The position numbers and the translations under genes are program-made. Positions 1 through 6,129 of a DNA stretch of 6,188 bases are shown piece after piece. Position 1 is the stretch's first letter. Every line of letters starts with the position of its first letter. A model generated the notes under the pieces. It saw only the letters and a program-made list of their open reading frames with translations. It made no database searches and was not told where the DNA came from. The DNA comes from Planctomycetota bacterium (GTDB taxonomy: Bacteria > Planctomycetota > UBA11346): the NCBI GenBank assembly GCA_007131555.1, contig SLQH01000235.1, forward strand, positions 1 through 6,188, written 5' to 3'.

Positions 1-820
1 CCGGTACGCAATGGCCGGAGGCCCCGCCGATGATCACCGCCTTGGCGTCCTCGCCACCGGCCGCCGCCAGGACGCTGGCGATGGTGATGCCCATGGGGAA
101 CTCGTAGACCCCCGGCCGCTGGACGTCGCCGGAGATGCTCATCATCTTGGTGCCGGTCGAGCCGTCGGTGCCGATGCCGGCGAACCATTGCGCCCCCTTG
201 GCCAGGATGGCCGCCGCCAGGGCGAAGGTCTCGACGTTGTTGACCACCGTCGGCTGGCCGTTGAGGCCGGTGTTGACCGGGAACGGTGGCCGGTTGCGGG
301 CTTCGCCGCGCTGGCCTTCCAGGGACTCGATCAGGGCGGTCTCCTCGCCGCAGATGTAGGCTCCGCTGCCCATATGGATATGGATGTCGAAGGCGAAGCC
401 CTTGCCGACCGCATCACCCAGCAGGCCGGCCTCGCGGCGCTTGGCCAGGCAGGCCTCCAGGGCCGGACGCAGGTAGGTGTATTCCCCACGCAGGTAGAGG
501 ATGCCCTCATCCGAGCCAATGGCATAGCCGGCGATGGTCATGCCCTCGAAGACCAGATCGGCCCACTCGCTGAGGATCACCCGGTCCTTGAAGGTGCCGG
601 GCTCGCCCTCGTCGGCATTGCAGACCACGTACTTCTTGACCCCACCGGCCGCCGCCGCGAGGTTCCACTTGACGCCGGTAGGGAAGCCGGCTCCGCCCCG
701 GCCGCGCATGTTGGAGGCGCGGATCGCCCCGATGACATCGCTGCGGCTCTGGGCCAGGGCCTTTTTCAGTCCTTCACCGGGGGTGATGGTGGCCAGGGTC
801 ATGTCGTTGCGGATGGTCAT
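1..820 (-). CDS. NuoF/HoxF-like NADH- and FMN-binding diaphorase subunit, 3' end missing
   Basis: This is the flavoprotein subunit that exchanges electrons between NAD(H) and FMN in complex I-type and NAD-linked hydrogenase or formate dehydrogenase modules. About 273 residues are visible; the C-terminal part, where the family carries an SLBB domain and the [4Fe-4S] cysteines, lies beyond the left edge. Visible signatures are the Gly-rich nucleotide/FMN loop GRGGAGFPTG (residues 40-49), CNADEGEPGTFKDR (67-80), GSGAYICGEETALIESLEG (151-169), and the RPPFP and NNVET blocks after it. The ATG overlaps the stop of the NuoE-like gene (ATGA) and has an AGGAG 8 nt upstream. Only 39 residues precede the Gly-rich loop, so there is no N-terminal thioredoxin-like or ferredoxin domain of the kind seen in some HoxF and HndC/HydB proteins. 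Family assignment is firm. Whether it serves complex I, a hydrogenase or a formate dehydrogenase cannot be decided; the neighbouring receiver gene argues against a standard nuo operon. Confidence 0.93.
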   Translation of the reverse strand, partial: MTIRNDMTLATITPGEGLKKALAQSRSDVIGAIRASNMRGRGGAGFPTGVKWNLAAAAGGVKKYVVCNADEGEPGTFKDRVILSEWADLVFEGMTIAGYAIGSDEGILYLRGEYTYLRPALEACLAKRREAGLLGDAVGKGFAFDIHIHMGSGAYICGEETALIESLEGQRGEARNRPPFPVNTGLNGQPTVVNNVETFALAAAILAKGAQWFAGIGTDGSTGTKMMSISGDVQRPGVYEFPMGITIASVLAAAGGEDAKAVIIGGASGHCVP

Positions 821-1338
821 GCGTGGCTCTCCTCGACCGGCTGGGTGGTGTGGGGTCCGAAGGCCTTGGCACAGCTGGCCAGGATGTCGTGGACCGCTTC
901 AGGGCTGACGGCGGTGAAGACCTGATCATTGATCAGCATGGCCGGGCCCTGGTCACACATGCCGATGCAGTTGGCCCATTCCAGGGTGAAGCGTCCGTCC
1001 TCGGTGGTCTGCCCGAAGTTGATGCCGAGATCGTTGCGCAACTGCTGGGCCACGGCGGTGGTGCCGGCCATGGCGCAGCTGATGGTGCGGCACAGGCGGA
1101 TGACGAAGCGGCCCTGGTAGCGATCGCTCAGGAAGGAGTAGAAGGTGACCACGCTGTAGACCTCGACCGGGTGGATGCCCAGGCGGTCGGCGATCACCTG
1201 CATGGCGAAGTCGCTGATGGCGTGGTAGCGCTGCTGGACATCCTGCAGGATCGGGATCAGCCCCGACCGGGTGCTGCCGTGGGCGGCCACCATCTGATCG
1301 ATGTCAGCCATCAGACGGTCCTGTTGGGTGTTGAGCAT
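817..1338 (-). CDS. NuoE/HoxE-like [2Fe-2S] thioredoxin-fold diaphorase subunit
   Basis: This is the 24-kDa-type subunit that carries a [2Fe-2S] cluster next to the FMN of the NuoF-like partner. The protein is 173 aa, close to the family's usual 155-180. An N-terminal helical part (about 1-75, with the VEVYSVVTFYSF block) is followed by a thioredoxin-like ferredoxin domain. The four cluster ligands are in the standard pattern: C83-x4-C88 (CRTISC) and C124-x3-C128 (CIGMC), followed by DQGPAMLIND. The segment GQTTEDGRFTLEWANC matches the NuoE consensus closely. Two ATG codons stand in tandem at 1341 and 1338. GGGAGG ends 3 nt before the first and 6 nt before the second, so the second is preferred; the first would add one Met. 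The gene overlaps the response regulator stop upstream and the nuoF-like start downstream, so all three are probably translated together from one mRNA. Confidence 0.93.
   Translation of the reverse strand: MLNTQQDRLMADIDQMVAAHGSTRSGLIPILQDVQQRYHAISDFAMQVIADRLGIHPVEVYSVVTFYSFLSDRYQGRFVIRLCRTISCAMAGTTAVAQQLRNDLGINFGQTTEDGRFTLEWANCIGMCDQGPAMLINDQVFTAVSPEAVHDILASCAKAFGPHTTQPVEESHA
829..833 (-). promoter_or_regulatory. Ribosome binding site of the nuoF-like gene
   Basis: AGGAG on the minus strand lies 8 nt before the ATG at 820 and inside the end of the nuoE-like gene. It fixes the start of the nuoF-like protein and indicates translational coupling. Confidence 0.75.
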
Positions 1339-1718
1339 CATGCGCCTCCCTTCTTGAGCAGGGCCGCGACCTTCTCCAGCAGCAGCTGTGGAGCCACCGG
1401 CTTCTCGACGAAGTCATCGACCGGGGTCACCGCCTCATCCTTGCCGTAGGACATTCCGGTCACCTTGGAGATGCTCGACATCATCAGGATGGGCTTGGCA
1501 AAGCCGGCCTTGCGCAGGTCCTGGGCCATGGCGATGCCGTCGTCGGGCTCGGTCATCATGATGTCGAGGATCAGCAGATCGATGCCGCCCCCCTGGACCA
1601 GGGCCATGCCGTCCGGACGGCTGCCGGCGGAACTGACCTGATGGCCTTCCTTCTCAAGGAACAGACGGACGGCGTCGACGATATCGGGATCGTCATCGAC
1701 GATTGCGATGTTGGCCAT
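1338..1718 (-). CDS. Single-domain response regulator (receiver only)
   Basis: This is a 126-aa protein consisting only of a CheY-like receiver domain, with no DNA-binding or enzymatic output. Conserved residues are present: acidic pocket D8/D9, phospho-acceptor D52 in LLILDIMM, Ser81/Ser82 in the switch position, and K106 in the EKPV motif. The stretch after the switch residue (84-100, SKVTGMSYGKDEAVTPV) is polar and unlike classical CheY, although the D52-to-K106 distance is near normal. The start at 1718 is chosen because GGAGG lies 9 nt upstream and the protein begins directly with the first beta strand (MANIAIVDDD). It is the first gene of an operon with the NuoE/NuoF-like subunits, overlapping nuoE. 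This suggests it acts by phosphorylation-dependent protein contact connected with the redox complex, but target and kinase are unknown. The hybrid kinase at 2131-3813 is a nearby candidate only by position. Confidence 0.92.
   Translation of the reverse strand: MANIAIVDDDPDIVDAVRLFLEKEGHQVSSAGSRPDGMALVQGGGIDLLILDIMMTEPDDGIAMAQDLRKAGFAKPILMMSSISKVTGMSYGKDEAVTPVDDFVEKPVAPQLLLEKVAALLKKGGA
1345..1350 (-). promoter_or_regulatory. Ribosome binding site of the nuoE-like gene
   Basis: GGGAGG on the minus strand forms part of the last codons of the response regulator (Lys-Gly-Gly). Spacing is 3 nt to the ATG at 1341 and 6 nt to the ATG at 1338, which favours the second ATG. Confidence 0.7.
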
Positions 1719-1727
1719 GGGCGAAGA

Positions 1728-1732
1728 CCTCC
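1728..1732 (-). promoter_or_regulatory. Ribosome binding site of the response regulator
   Basis: GGAGG on the minus strand lies 9 nt before the ATG at 1718. It decides this start over the possible upstream in-frame start near 1799, which would add 27 residues unlike any receiver domain. Confidence 0.75.
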
Positions 1733-1760
1733 AGGAACGGGAGTGGAAACGATTGTCGGG

Positions 1761-1797
1761 GCCAGCACGGCGATTGTGAAAAATCGCATCGGCTGGC
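1761..1797 (-). promoter_or_regulatory. Hairpin in the 5' leader of the response regulator-diaphorase operon
   Basis: The arms are GCCAGC + GCGATT and AATCGC + GCTGGC, giving 12 perfect pairs interrupted by one asymmetric internal loop (4 nt against 3) and closed by a 6-nt loop. It starts about where the predicted transcript would begin and ends about 43 nt before the start codon. No U-run follows on either strand, so a simple terminator is unlikely. It could stabilise the mRNA or bind a regulator; no known riboswitch was recognised. The structure is seen directly; its role is inference. Confidence 0.5.
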
Positions 1798-1805
1798 ACA
1801 CATGC

Positions 1806-1833
1806 TTTGTAACAGTCCGCTACGTATCGTCAA
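1806..1833 (-). promoter_or_regulatory. Predicted sigma70-type promoter of the response regulator operon
   Basis: On the minus strand TTGACG (1833-1828) and TACAAA (1811-1806) are separated by 16 nt, a 5/6 and a 4/6 match to the consensus. The expected transcription start is near 1799, giving a leader of about 80 nt that contains the hairpin at 1761-1797. It diverges from the plus-strand tRNA promoter region. Confidence 0.5.
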
Positions 1834-1905
1834 CGGCGGCGTGTCACCGGCATGCCCAGTGTCTGACGGTGTTGCAGATGCCGTTGTCTGGGGACGGGTT
1901 GACGC

Positions 1906-1933
1906 TTGACCGAGCTGGGAAAGGCGCTATCCA
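1906..1933 (+). promoter_or_regulatory. Possible promoter of the tRNA-Arg gene
   Basis: TTGACC (1906-1911) is followed after 16 nt by TATCCA (1928-1933), a good -35 but weak -10. A GC-rich stretch (GCCCTCCCACGC) follows where the discriminator would lie, as is common in stable-RNA promoters under stringent control. A second TTGACG at 1899 has no good -10 partner. The call is tentative. Confidence 0.35.
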
Positions 1934-1968
1934 TTGCCCTCCCACGCAGCGCCAGTGGCCTATCGCCT

Positions 1969-2045
1969 GCACCGGTAGCTCAATTGGATAGAGCACCTGA
2001 CTACGGATCAGGAGGTTCGGGGTTCGAATCCCTGCCGGTGTGCCA
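1969..2045 (+). tRNA. tRNA-Arg (anticodon ACG)
   Basis: A complete 77-nt cloverleaf can be drawn. The acceptor stem is GCACCGG (1969-1975) with CCGGTGT (2035-2041), including a G1-U72 pair. The D stem is GCTC/GAGC. The anticodon stem CCTGA/TCAGG encloses the loop CTACGGA with anticodon ACG at 2003-2005. The variable loop is AGGTT, and the T arm is CGGGG-TTCGAAT-CCCTG. The discriminator is G2042, and CCA is encoded at 2043-2045. The ACG anticodon is normally edited to ICG by TadA and reads CGU, CGC and CGA. It is the only plus-strand gene here and converges with the kinase gene. Confidence 0.97.
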
Positions 2046-2047
2046 GC

Positions 2048-2086
2048 AACGCCCCACGTATGACAGCCGTCGTGCGTGGGGCGTTT
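2048..2086 (+). terminator. Hairpin terminator after tRNA-Arg
   Basis: The 17-nt arms 2048-2064 and 2069-2085 pair fully around an AGCC tetraloop, beginning three bases after the tRNA CCA. The outer 11 pairs (AACGCCCCACG with its complement) are perfect. Two inner pairs, 2059-2074 and 2061-2072, are U-G only in plus-strand RNA and would be A-C mismatches in minus-strand RNA, which points to function in the tRNA transcript. Only TTT follows, so it may be a processing or exonuclease barrier rather than a strong intrinsic terminator. Its outer stem may also stop the converging kinase transcript. Confidence 0.6.
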
Positions 2087-2130
2087 CATGTCAGGTCTTG
2101 ATTCATCCAATAGGCCTGCTGCCAGACAGG

Positions 2131-3813
2131 CTATGCGCTGTTCAGGGCCGTGGCCAATTGCTGCCGGGTGTAGGGTTTGCGGATGAAGGCGGTGGCGCCG
2201 AGGGCCTGGAGCTCGGCCATGGTGTCGTCGTCGGCGTAGCCGGTGGTGATGTAGATCGCGATGTTGGCGTCGATGGTGCGCAGTCTGGCCAGACATTGTC
2301 GACCGTCCATGTCCGGCATCGCCAGGTCGAGCAGGACGGCATCGATGCCTCGGCGCTTGGTGCCCAGCCAACGCAGGGCCTCTTGTCCACCGTCTACAGC
2401 ATGGGTCTGATGGCCGAGGCTGTGGAGGAGGGCGGCGGTGGTGTCGCGTACCGCTGCTTCATCATCAATCAGCAAGAGATTGAGCGCCCGACCGTCAGAT
2501 GGCGTTGCGTTGGCTTCCTGGCTGGCCGGGGTCTCGGCCAGGGGCAACAGGATGGTCACCGTGGTGCCATGTCCAAGACGGCTGTCGATGCTGAGTTGAC
2601 CACCACGCTCGGCGGCGAAACCATGTACGGCGCTCAGTCCGAGGCCGGTTCCCTTGCCGATCGGCTTGGTGGTGAAGAATGGTTCTGTGGCCCGGGCCTT
2701 GGTGCTGTCGTCCATGCCGGTACCGGTGTCAGCGATGGCGATGGCGACCATTGGCCGATCGTCAGCGGGGGACGATGACAGGCGGGAGGTGGTGATCCGA
2801 ATGTCGCCGGGGCCGACGATGGCATCGCGGGCATTGATCAGGAGATTCAGGACTGCGTTCTGGAGCAGACCTGGGTCGGCCATGACCAGCAGTTGATCTG
2901 TCGTATAGGCCTTGTGCAGCTTGATGCGGGGGTCGACGGTGCGCTCGAACAGGCCCAGGGCCTCATCGATGATGGCATGGACGGCGACCTGGGACACGAT
3001 TCCCGGTCCCTTGCGGGCACAGGTCAGCAGTTTGTCAGTGAGGGAGGCGGCCCGCAAAGCGGTGCTTTCGATGCCGTCAGCCCGTGCCTTGAAGGTCTCT
3101 TCGGTGGCGGTGGCGCTGAGCAGTTGGGCATAGCCCAGGATGCCCTGGAGCATGTTGTTGAAATCATGGGCGATGCCGCCGGCCAACTGGCCGATCGCGG
3201 CCATCTTTTCACTGTGGCGCAGGCGCTCTTCGATTGCCAGTTGATCGGTGATATCACGGCAGACGACGATGGTGCGCTGGACCAGGGCGATGGCGGTGAA
3301 TTCAACCGTGCGATCACTGCCGTCCTTGGCCCGGACCTTGAAACAGGCCGGAGCCAGGAAGCCATCGTTGGCACGTACCCGGGCCAGGCTCTCGCTCCAG
3401 CGGTGCCGCAATTCCTCGCGGTAGGTCTCGTCGGGATAGGCCAGGCGCCACCAGCAGTCCATGTTGGGCAGATCATGGTGATCGTAGCCGTAGGTGTCGG
3501 TGAAGCGTTGATTGATGAAAAAGATGCGGTCCTCGTGGTCGATGCCCAGGGTTGGTAGTGGAAAGTGGATCAGGGTATCGCGCAGTTGGCGTTCACTGGC
3601 CGCCAGGCGTCGCGTCCCCAAGCGCATGAGCAGGAACAGCATGGCGCCGGTGGCCAGGATATAGAACCATCCCTTGATGGTCTGAAGGCGGGACAGGACC
3701 AGGGTGTCGTCGGTCATGCCGGCGATGACCTGATCCGAGAACAGGATCCACAAGGCCCCGAGGACTACGTAGATCAGGGAGATACTGGTGGGGGTGAGGC
3801 GTGCTCGAAACAT
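2131..3813 (-). CDS. Membrane-bound hybrid sensor histidine kinase (2 TM-PAS-HisKA-HATPase-REC)
   Basis: This 560-aa inner-membrane kinase senses an unknown signal, autophosphorylates and passes phosphate to its own receiver. Two hydrophobic segments (about 9-27 and 48-64) enclose a short periplasmic loop, too small for a full sensor domain. A PAS domain follows (about 75-190), then HisKA with phospho-acceptor H216 in GGIAHDFNN. The ATPase domain has the N-box around N323/N327 (NLLINARDA), G1 box DTGTGM (362-367), F-box EPFFTTK and G2 box GKGTGLGL (386-393). The receiver (about 445-560) has D450/D451, phospho-acceptor D496, T523/T524 and K546. Sensing is probably through the membrane part or PAS; no PAS cofactor ligand could be assigned. 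No HPt domain or DNA-binding partner is adjacent. The ATG at 3813 is preferred because a promoter lies just upstream. A TTG at 3855 with GGGAG 11 nt before it would add 14 residues, but it lies upstream of that promoter. Confidence 0.93.
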   Translation of the reverse strand: MFRARLTPTSISLIYVVLGALWILFSDQVIAGMTDDTLVLSRLQTIKGWFYILATGAMLFLLMRLGTRRLAASERQLRDTLIHFPLPTLGIDHEDRIFFINQRFTDTYGYDHHDLPNMDCWWRLAYPDETYREELRHRWSESLARVRANDGFLAPACFKVRAKDGSDRTVEFTAIALVQRTIVVCRDITDQLAIEERLRHSEKMAAIGQLAGGIAHDFNNMLQGILGYAQLLSATATEETFKARADGIESTALRAASLTDKLLTCARKGPGIVSQVAVHAIIDEALGLFERTVDPRIKLHKAYTTDQLLVMADPGLLQNAVLNLLINARDAIVGPGDIRITTSRLSSSPADDRPMVAIAIADTGTGMDDSTKARATEPFFTTKPIGKGTGLGLSAVHGFAAERGGQLSIDSRLGHGTTVTILLPLAETPASQEANATPSDGRALNLLLIDDEAAVRDTTAALLHSLGHQTHAVDGGQEALRWLGTKRRGIDAVLLDLAMPDMDGRQCLARLRTIDANIAIYITTGYADDDTMAELQALGATAFIRKPYTRQQLATALNSA

Positions 3814-3822
3814 GGGAACAGC

Positions 3823-3851
3823 AGTATAACGACGATGCTCCTCAAGGGCAA
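3823..3851 (-). promoter_or_regulatory. Predicted promoter of the hybrid kinase gene
   Basis: On the minus strand TTGCCC (3851-3846) and TATACT (3828-3823) are spaced by exactly 17 nt, matching the sigma70 consensus 4/6 and 5/6. Transcription would begin near 3815-3817, only a few bases before the ATG at 3813, which has no Shine-Dalgarno sequence. The mRNA would thus be leaderless or nearly so. Confidence 0.5.
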
Positions 3852-3925
3852 GCAACGCTCAGCACGCTCCCAGTTGGTCCAGCAGCGTGAGATGATTCGA
3901 AAGGGGGGTGCGATGGCGATTGTTG

Positions 3926-3950
3926 CCACCCACCTTTCAGGTGAGTGGCC
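3926..3950 (-). terminator. Possible hairpin terminator downstream of recQ
   Basis: GCCAC and CACCT pair with AGGTG and GTGGC around a 3-nt loop. The middle pair (3931/3945) is a U-G wobble only in minus-strand RNA and a C-A mismatch in plus-strand RNA, so the hairpin fits the recQ transcript, 65 nt past its stop. No U-run follows, so the terminator call is weak. The rest of 3856-4014 shows no gene. Confidence 0.35.
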
Positions 3951-4014
3951 TGTTCGGCGTACCGTTCGCATCAGTGGATGCAGGTGTCCGGAGATGCTCG
4001 GTTCAACTGCGGGG

Positions 4015-5979
4015 TCACGCCGGATGTTCGGGCATCGGCAGATGCTGCTGGCTGCACCAGTCCAAGACCTGGGCGAAGGGGACCTGCGCGCAGCTGGCAA
4101 AGAGGGGATGGCCACGGGGACCATTGCGGCCGCTGGTGGCGGGTGAGCTGATGCCACAGAGGAAGCGGGCCTGCTGGCGCGGCTGCGCCAGGGCCTGGGG
4201 ATGACAGGCAGCGAGGGCGGGGAAGGCTGCGAGATCGATGTCCTGGATGCTGTGGCTGCGCCGGGCGGGCATCGGCGGAGCGGGGATATCGGGTTCTCGG
4301 CAGCGATCGCAGTGACCGCAGGGGGGGATGGACTCGCCAAAATACGCCAGCAGATGCTGGGTGCGGCAACCGCTATCCTGGGCATAGGCAAGCATGCCGT
4401 GCAGGCGTTCGATCTCTCGCTGTTCGTGCTGGAGGAAGCGGGCAGACAGTTGATCAGCCAGGGCGCTGAGGTCATCGGGCTGACGTGTTCGCCGCAAGCG
4501 CAGGCGGTATCCTGCCATGTGCAGTTCCCCCTGTCTCTGCTGCTGGAGGTGCTCCAGGGCCCGCATGGCCACGGCACGTCCATGGCCGCTGCTGGCTTCC
4601 AGCTGGGGGAGGTTCAAGGTCCACCATTTCTTTTTGCACGAACTGGCGGCAAACAACTGCTGCAGGTAGCCTTGTTGGCGTTGGGGATACTGGGCGATAA
4701 TGGCTTCGGGATCCTGATGCAGGGCGAAGCGGATGTCGGAGTAGTAGAAGCCCTCATTGAGGATCCAGCCGTCCAGTTCCAGGTGGGTGAGGAGGGTATT
4801 GACCACCAGGCTGCGCAGGTCATAGCGCCGTGATAATTCGTAGATGGCGCAGTCACAGGTGTCTTCGGCCAGGACCTCATTGACCAGTCCGGCCAAGGCC
4901 TTGGCATCTGGCGTGTCGCCGTAGACAAAGTTTTCCAAGATGGTGCAGTCATCGGCGCAGGCGAAAAGTTCGCAGATGCTGGATTTGCCATCGCGGCCCG
5001 CGCGGCCGATTTCTTGTTGGTAGCTTTCGAAGCCCTTGGCCAGGTGGTAGTGATAGACGTAGCGGATATCGGCCTTGTCCACCCCCATGCCGAAGGCGAT
5101 GGTGGCGCAGATAATCGGCAGGGAGCCGCTCATAAAGGCATTCTGCACGGCGACCCGTTCTTCGGCCGCCATGCCTGCGTGGTAGGCCTGGGCCGATAGG
5201 CCAGAGCGCCGCAGATGAGCGGCGCATTCCTCGGCCTGTCGCTGCAGGGTGACATAGACAATGGTGGGGCCGGGGGGACGCGCCTGCAGGCGCTCAAGCA
5301 GCATCTGGGGGCGCTGCTCATCGACACAGGGGCTGACCCGCAACTCAAGATTGGGCCGATAAAAGCCGGTATTGACCACATCATCGCTGGCGATGGCAAA
5401 AGCCTCGGCCATGTCCTTGACCACCGCTGGAGTGGCAGTGGCGGTCAGGGCGAGTACCCGCTCCACCGCCAGATCCTTGGCGGCCTGGGACAACTTGAGG
5501 TAATCCGGGCGGAAATTATGGCCCCAGGCCGAGATGCAGTGGGCTTCGTCGACGGCCAGCAGGCTGATCCGCATGCCCGCCACCAGGGCCAGGAAGCGCT
5601 CGTTGCCCAGGCGCTCTGGTGCCACATAGAGCAGCTTGAGGCGTTGCTCACGCAGATCATCCATGACCCGCCGATAGGTCTCTTCATCGAGGCTGGAATC
5701 GAGGCGTGCGGCGGCGATGCCACGGGCCTGGAGGACATCGATCTGATCCTTCATGAGGGCGATCAGGGGTGATACCACCAGGGTCAAACCGGGAAGCAGC
5801 AGGGCCGGAAGCTGGTAGCAAAGACTTTTACCTGAGCCAGTGGGGAAGATGGCTGCCGCCGAACGCCCCGCCAGCAGGCTGCTGATCACGGCCTCTTGTC
5901 CGGGACGAAAATCGCTAAAGCCAAAGCGGGCGTTGAGGATTTCCCGAGCGTGGCTGACGGTTGCTGAGTGGTGGTTCAT
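4015..5979 (-). CDS. recQ: RecQ-family ATP-dependent DNA helicase with atypical C-terminal half
   Basis: This is a 654-aa 3'-5' superfamily 2 DNA helicase, expected to unwind forked and joint DNA in recombination and repair. Motif 0 is FGFSDFRPGQ (19-28) and Walker A is PTGSGKS (46-52, K51). The DEAH box is D144-H147, followed by the RecQ aromatic-rich loop CISAWGHNFRPDY. Motif III is LTATAT (178-183), motif V is ATIAFGMGVDKADIRYV (292-308) and motif VI is QQEIGRAGRDG (321-331). Zinc cysteines C538, C554, C557 and C560 (PCGHCDRC) are present. About 206 residues separate motif VI from the first zinc cysteine, against about 50 in E. coli RecQ; the inserted part includes a winged-helix-like stretch (about 379-411). 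The 94-residue tail has no recognisable HRDC domain. The ATG at 5979 is preferred over TTG at 6012 because it is an ATG and begins just before the conserved core; neither has a clear Shine-Dalgarno. The family is certain; equivalence to E. coli RecQ is not. Confidence 0.93.
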   Translation of the reverse strand: MNHHSATVSHAREILNARFGFSDFRPGQEAVISSLLAGRSAAAIFPTGSGKSLCYQLPALLLPGLTLVVSPLIALMKDQIDVLQARGIAAARLDSSLDEETYRRVMDDLREQRLKLLYVAPERLGNERFLALVAGMRISLLAVDEAHCISAWGHNFRPDYLKLSQAAKDLAVERVLALTATATPAVVKDMAEAFAIASDDVVNTGFYRPNLELRVSPCVDEQRPQMLLERLQARPPGPTIVYVTLQRQAEECAAHLRRSGLSAQAYHAGMAAEERVAVQNAFMSGSLPIICATIAFGMGVDKADIRYVYHYHLAKGFESYQQEIGRAGRDGKSSICELFACADDCTILENFVYGDTPDAKALAGLVNEVLAEDTCDCAIYELSRRYDLRSLVVNTLLTHLELDGWILNEGFYYSDIRFALHQDPEAIIAQYPQRQQGYLQQLFAASSCKKKWWTLNLPQLEASSGHGRAVAMRALEHLQQQRQGELHMAGYRLRLRRTRQPDDLSALADQLSARFLQHEQREIERLHGMLAYAQDSGCRTQHLLAYFGESIPPCGHCDRCREPDIPAPPMPARRSHSIQDIDLAAFPALAACHPQALAQPRQQARFLCGISSPATSGRNGPRGHPLFASCAQVPFAQVLDWCSQQHLPMPEHPA

Positions 5980-6086
5980 ACGAACACCATAGGCATGAAA
6001 CGAGCCCTGCAAGGATGATCTGCGCGCGGCATGGAGCCAGACGGCTTGACGCAGAGTTCGCTAGGAGTCTGTAAGCCTAAATCCGG

Positions 6087-6114
6087 CTGTTGGCTTTAGG
6101 CTGGAGGCTTTAGG
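6087..6114. repeat. Four degenerate heptanucleotide tandem units
   Basis: Four consecutive 7-bp units on the plus strand read CTGTTGG, CTTTAGG, CTGGAGG, CTTTAGG. Units 2 and 4 are identical, which gives an exact 14-bp spaced repeat of GGCTTTAGG. All units keep CT at the start and GG at the end. Confidence 0.6.
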
Positions 6115-6129
6115 GTTGCTCTACAAGGC

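Noticed and set aside
11..925. Long plus-strand open frame opposite the nuoF-like gene
   Set aside because: It mirrors the codons of a clear NuoF homologue, crosses into nuoE antisense and shows no recognisable domain. Long antisense frames are expected at this GC content.
1719..1799. Upstream start giving the response regulator 27 extra residues
   Set aside because: The extra segment is Arg/Ser-rich and unlike a receiver. The ATG at 1718 has GGAGG at good spacing, and the predicted transcription start is near 1799.
1969..2045. tRNA-Arg as an integration (att) site for a mobile island
   Set aside because: No second copy of the tRNA 3' end and no integrase gene is visible in the window.
2111..2133. 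Short inverted repeat at the kinase stop codon as its terminator
   Set aside because: Only about seven pairs with a bulge and no U-run, and it includes the stop codon itself. It is too weak to call.
2893..4146. Plus-strand open frames opposite the kinase and recQ ends
   Set aside because: They lie antisense to conserved kinase and helicase motifs, have no convincing ribosome binding sites and no family resemblance.
5980..6012. TTG start extending RecQ by 11 residues
   Set aside because: No Shine-Dalgarno precedes the TTG, and the ATG at 5979 fits the usual RecQ N-terminus better. It is not fully excluded.
5985..6012. TTGCAG and TATGGT as a recQ promoter
   Set aside because: The spacing is only 15 nt and both boxes are partial matches, so the evidence is too thin to list as a feature.
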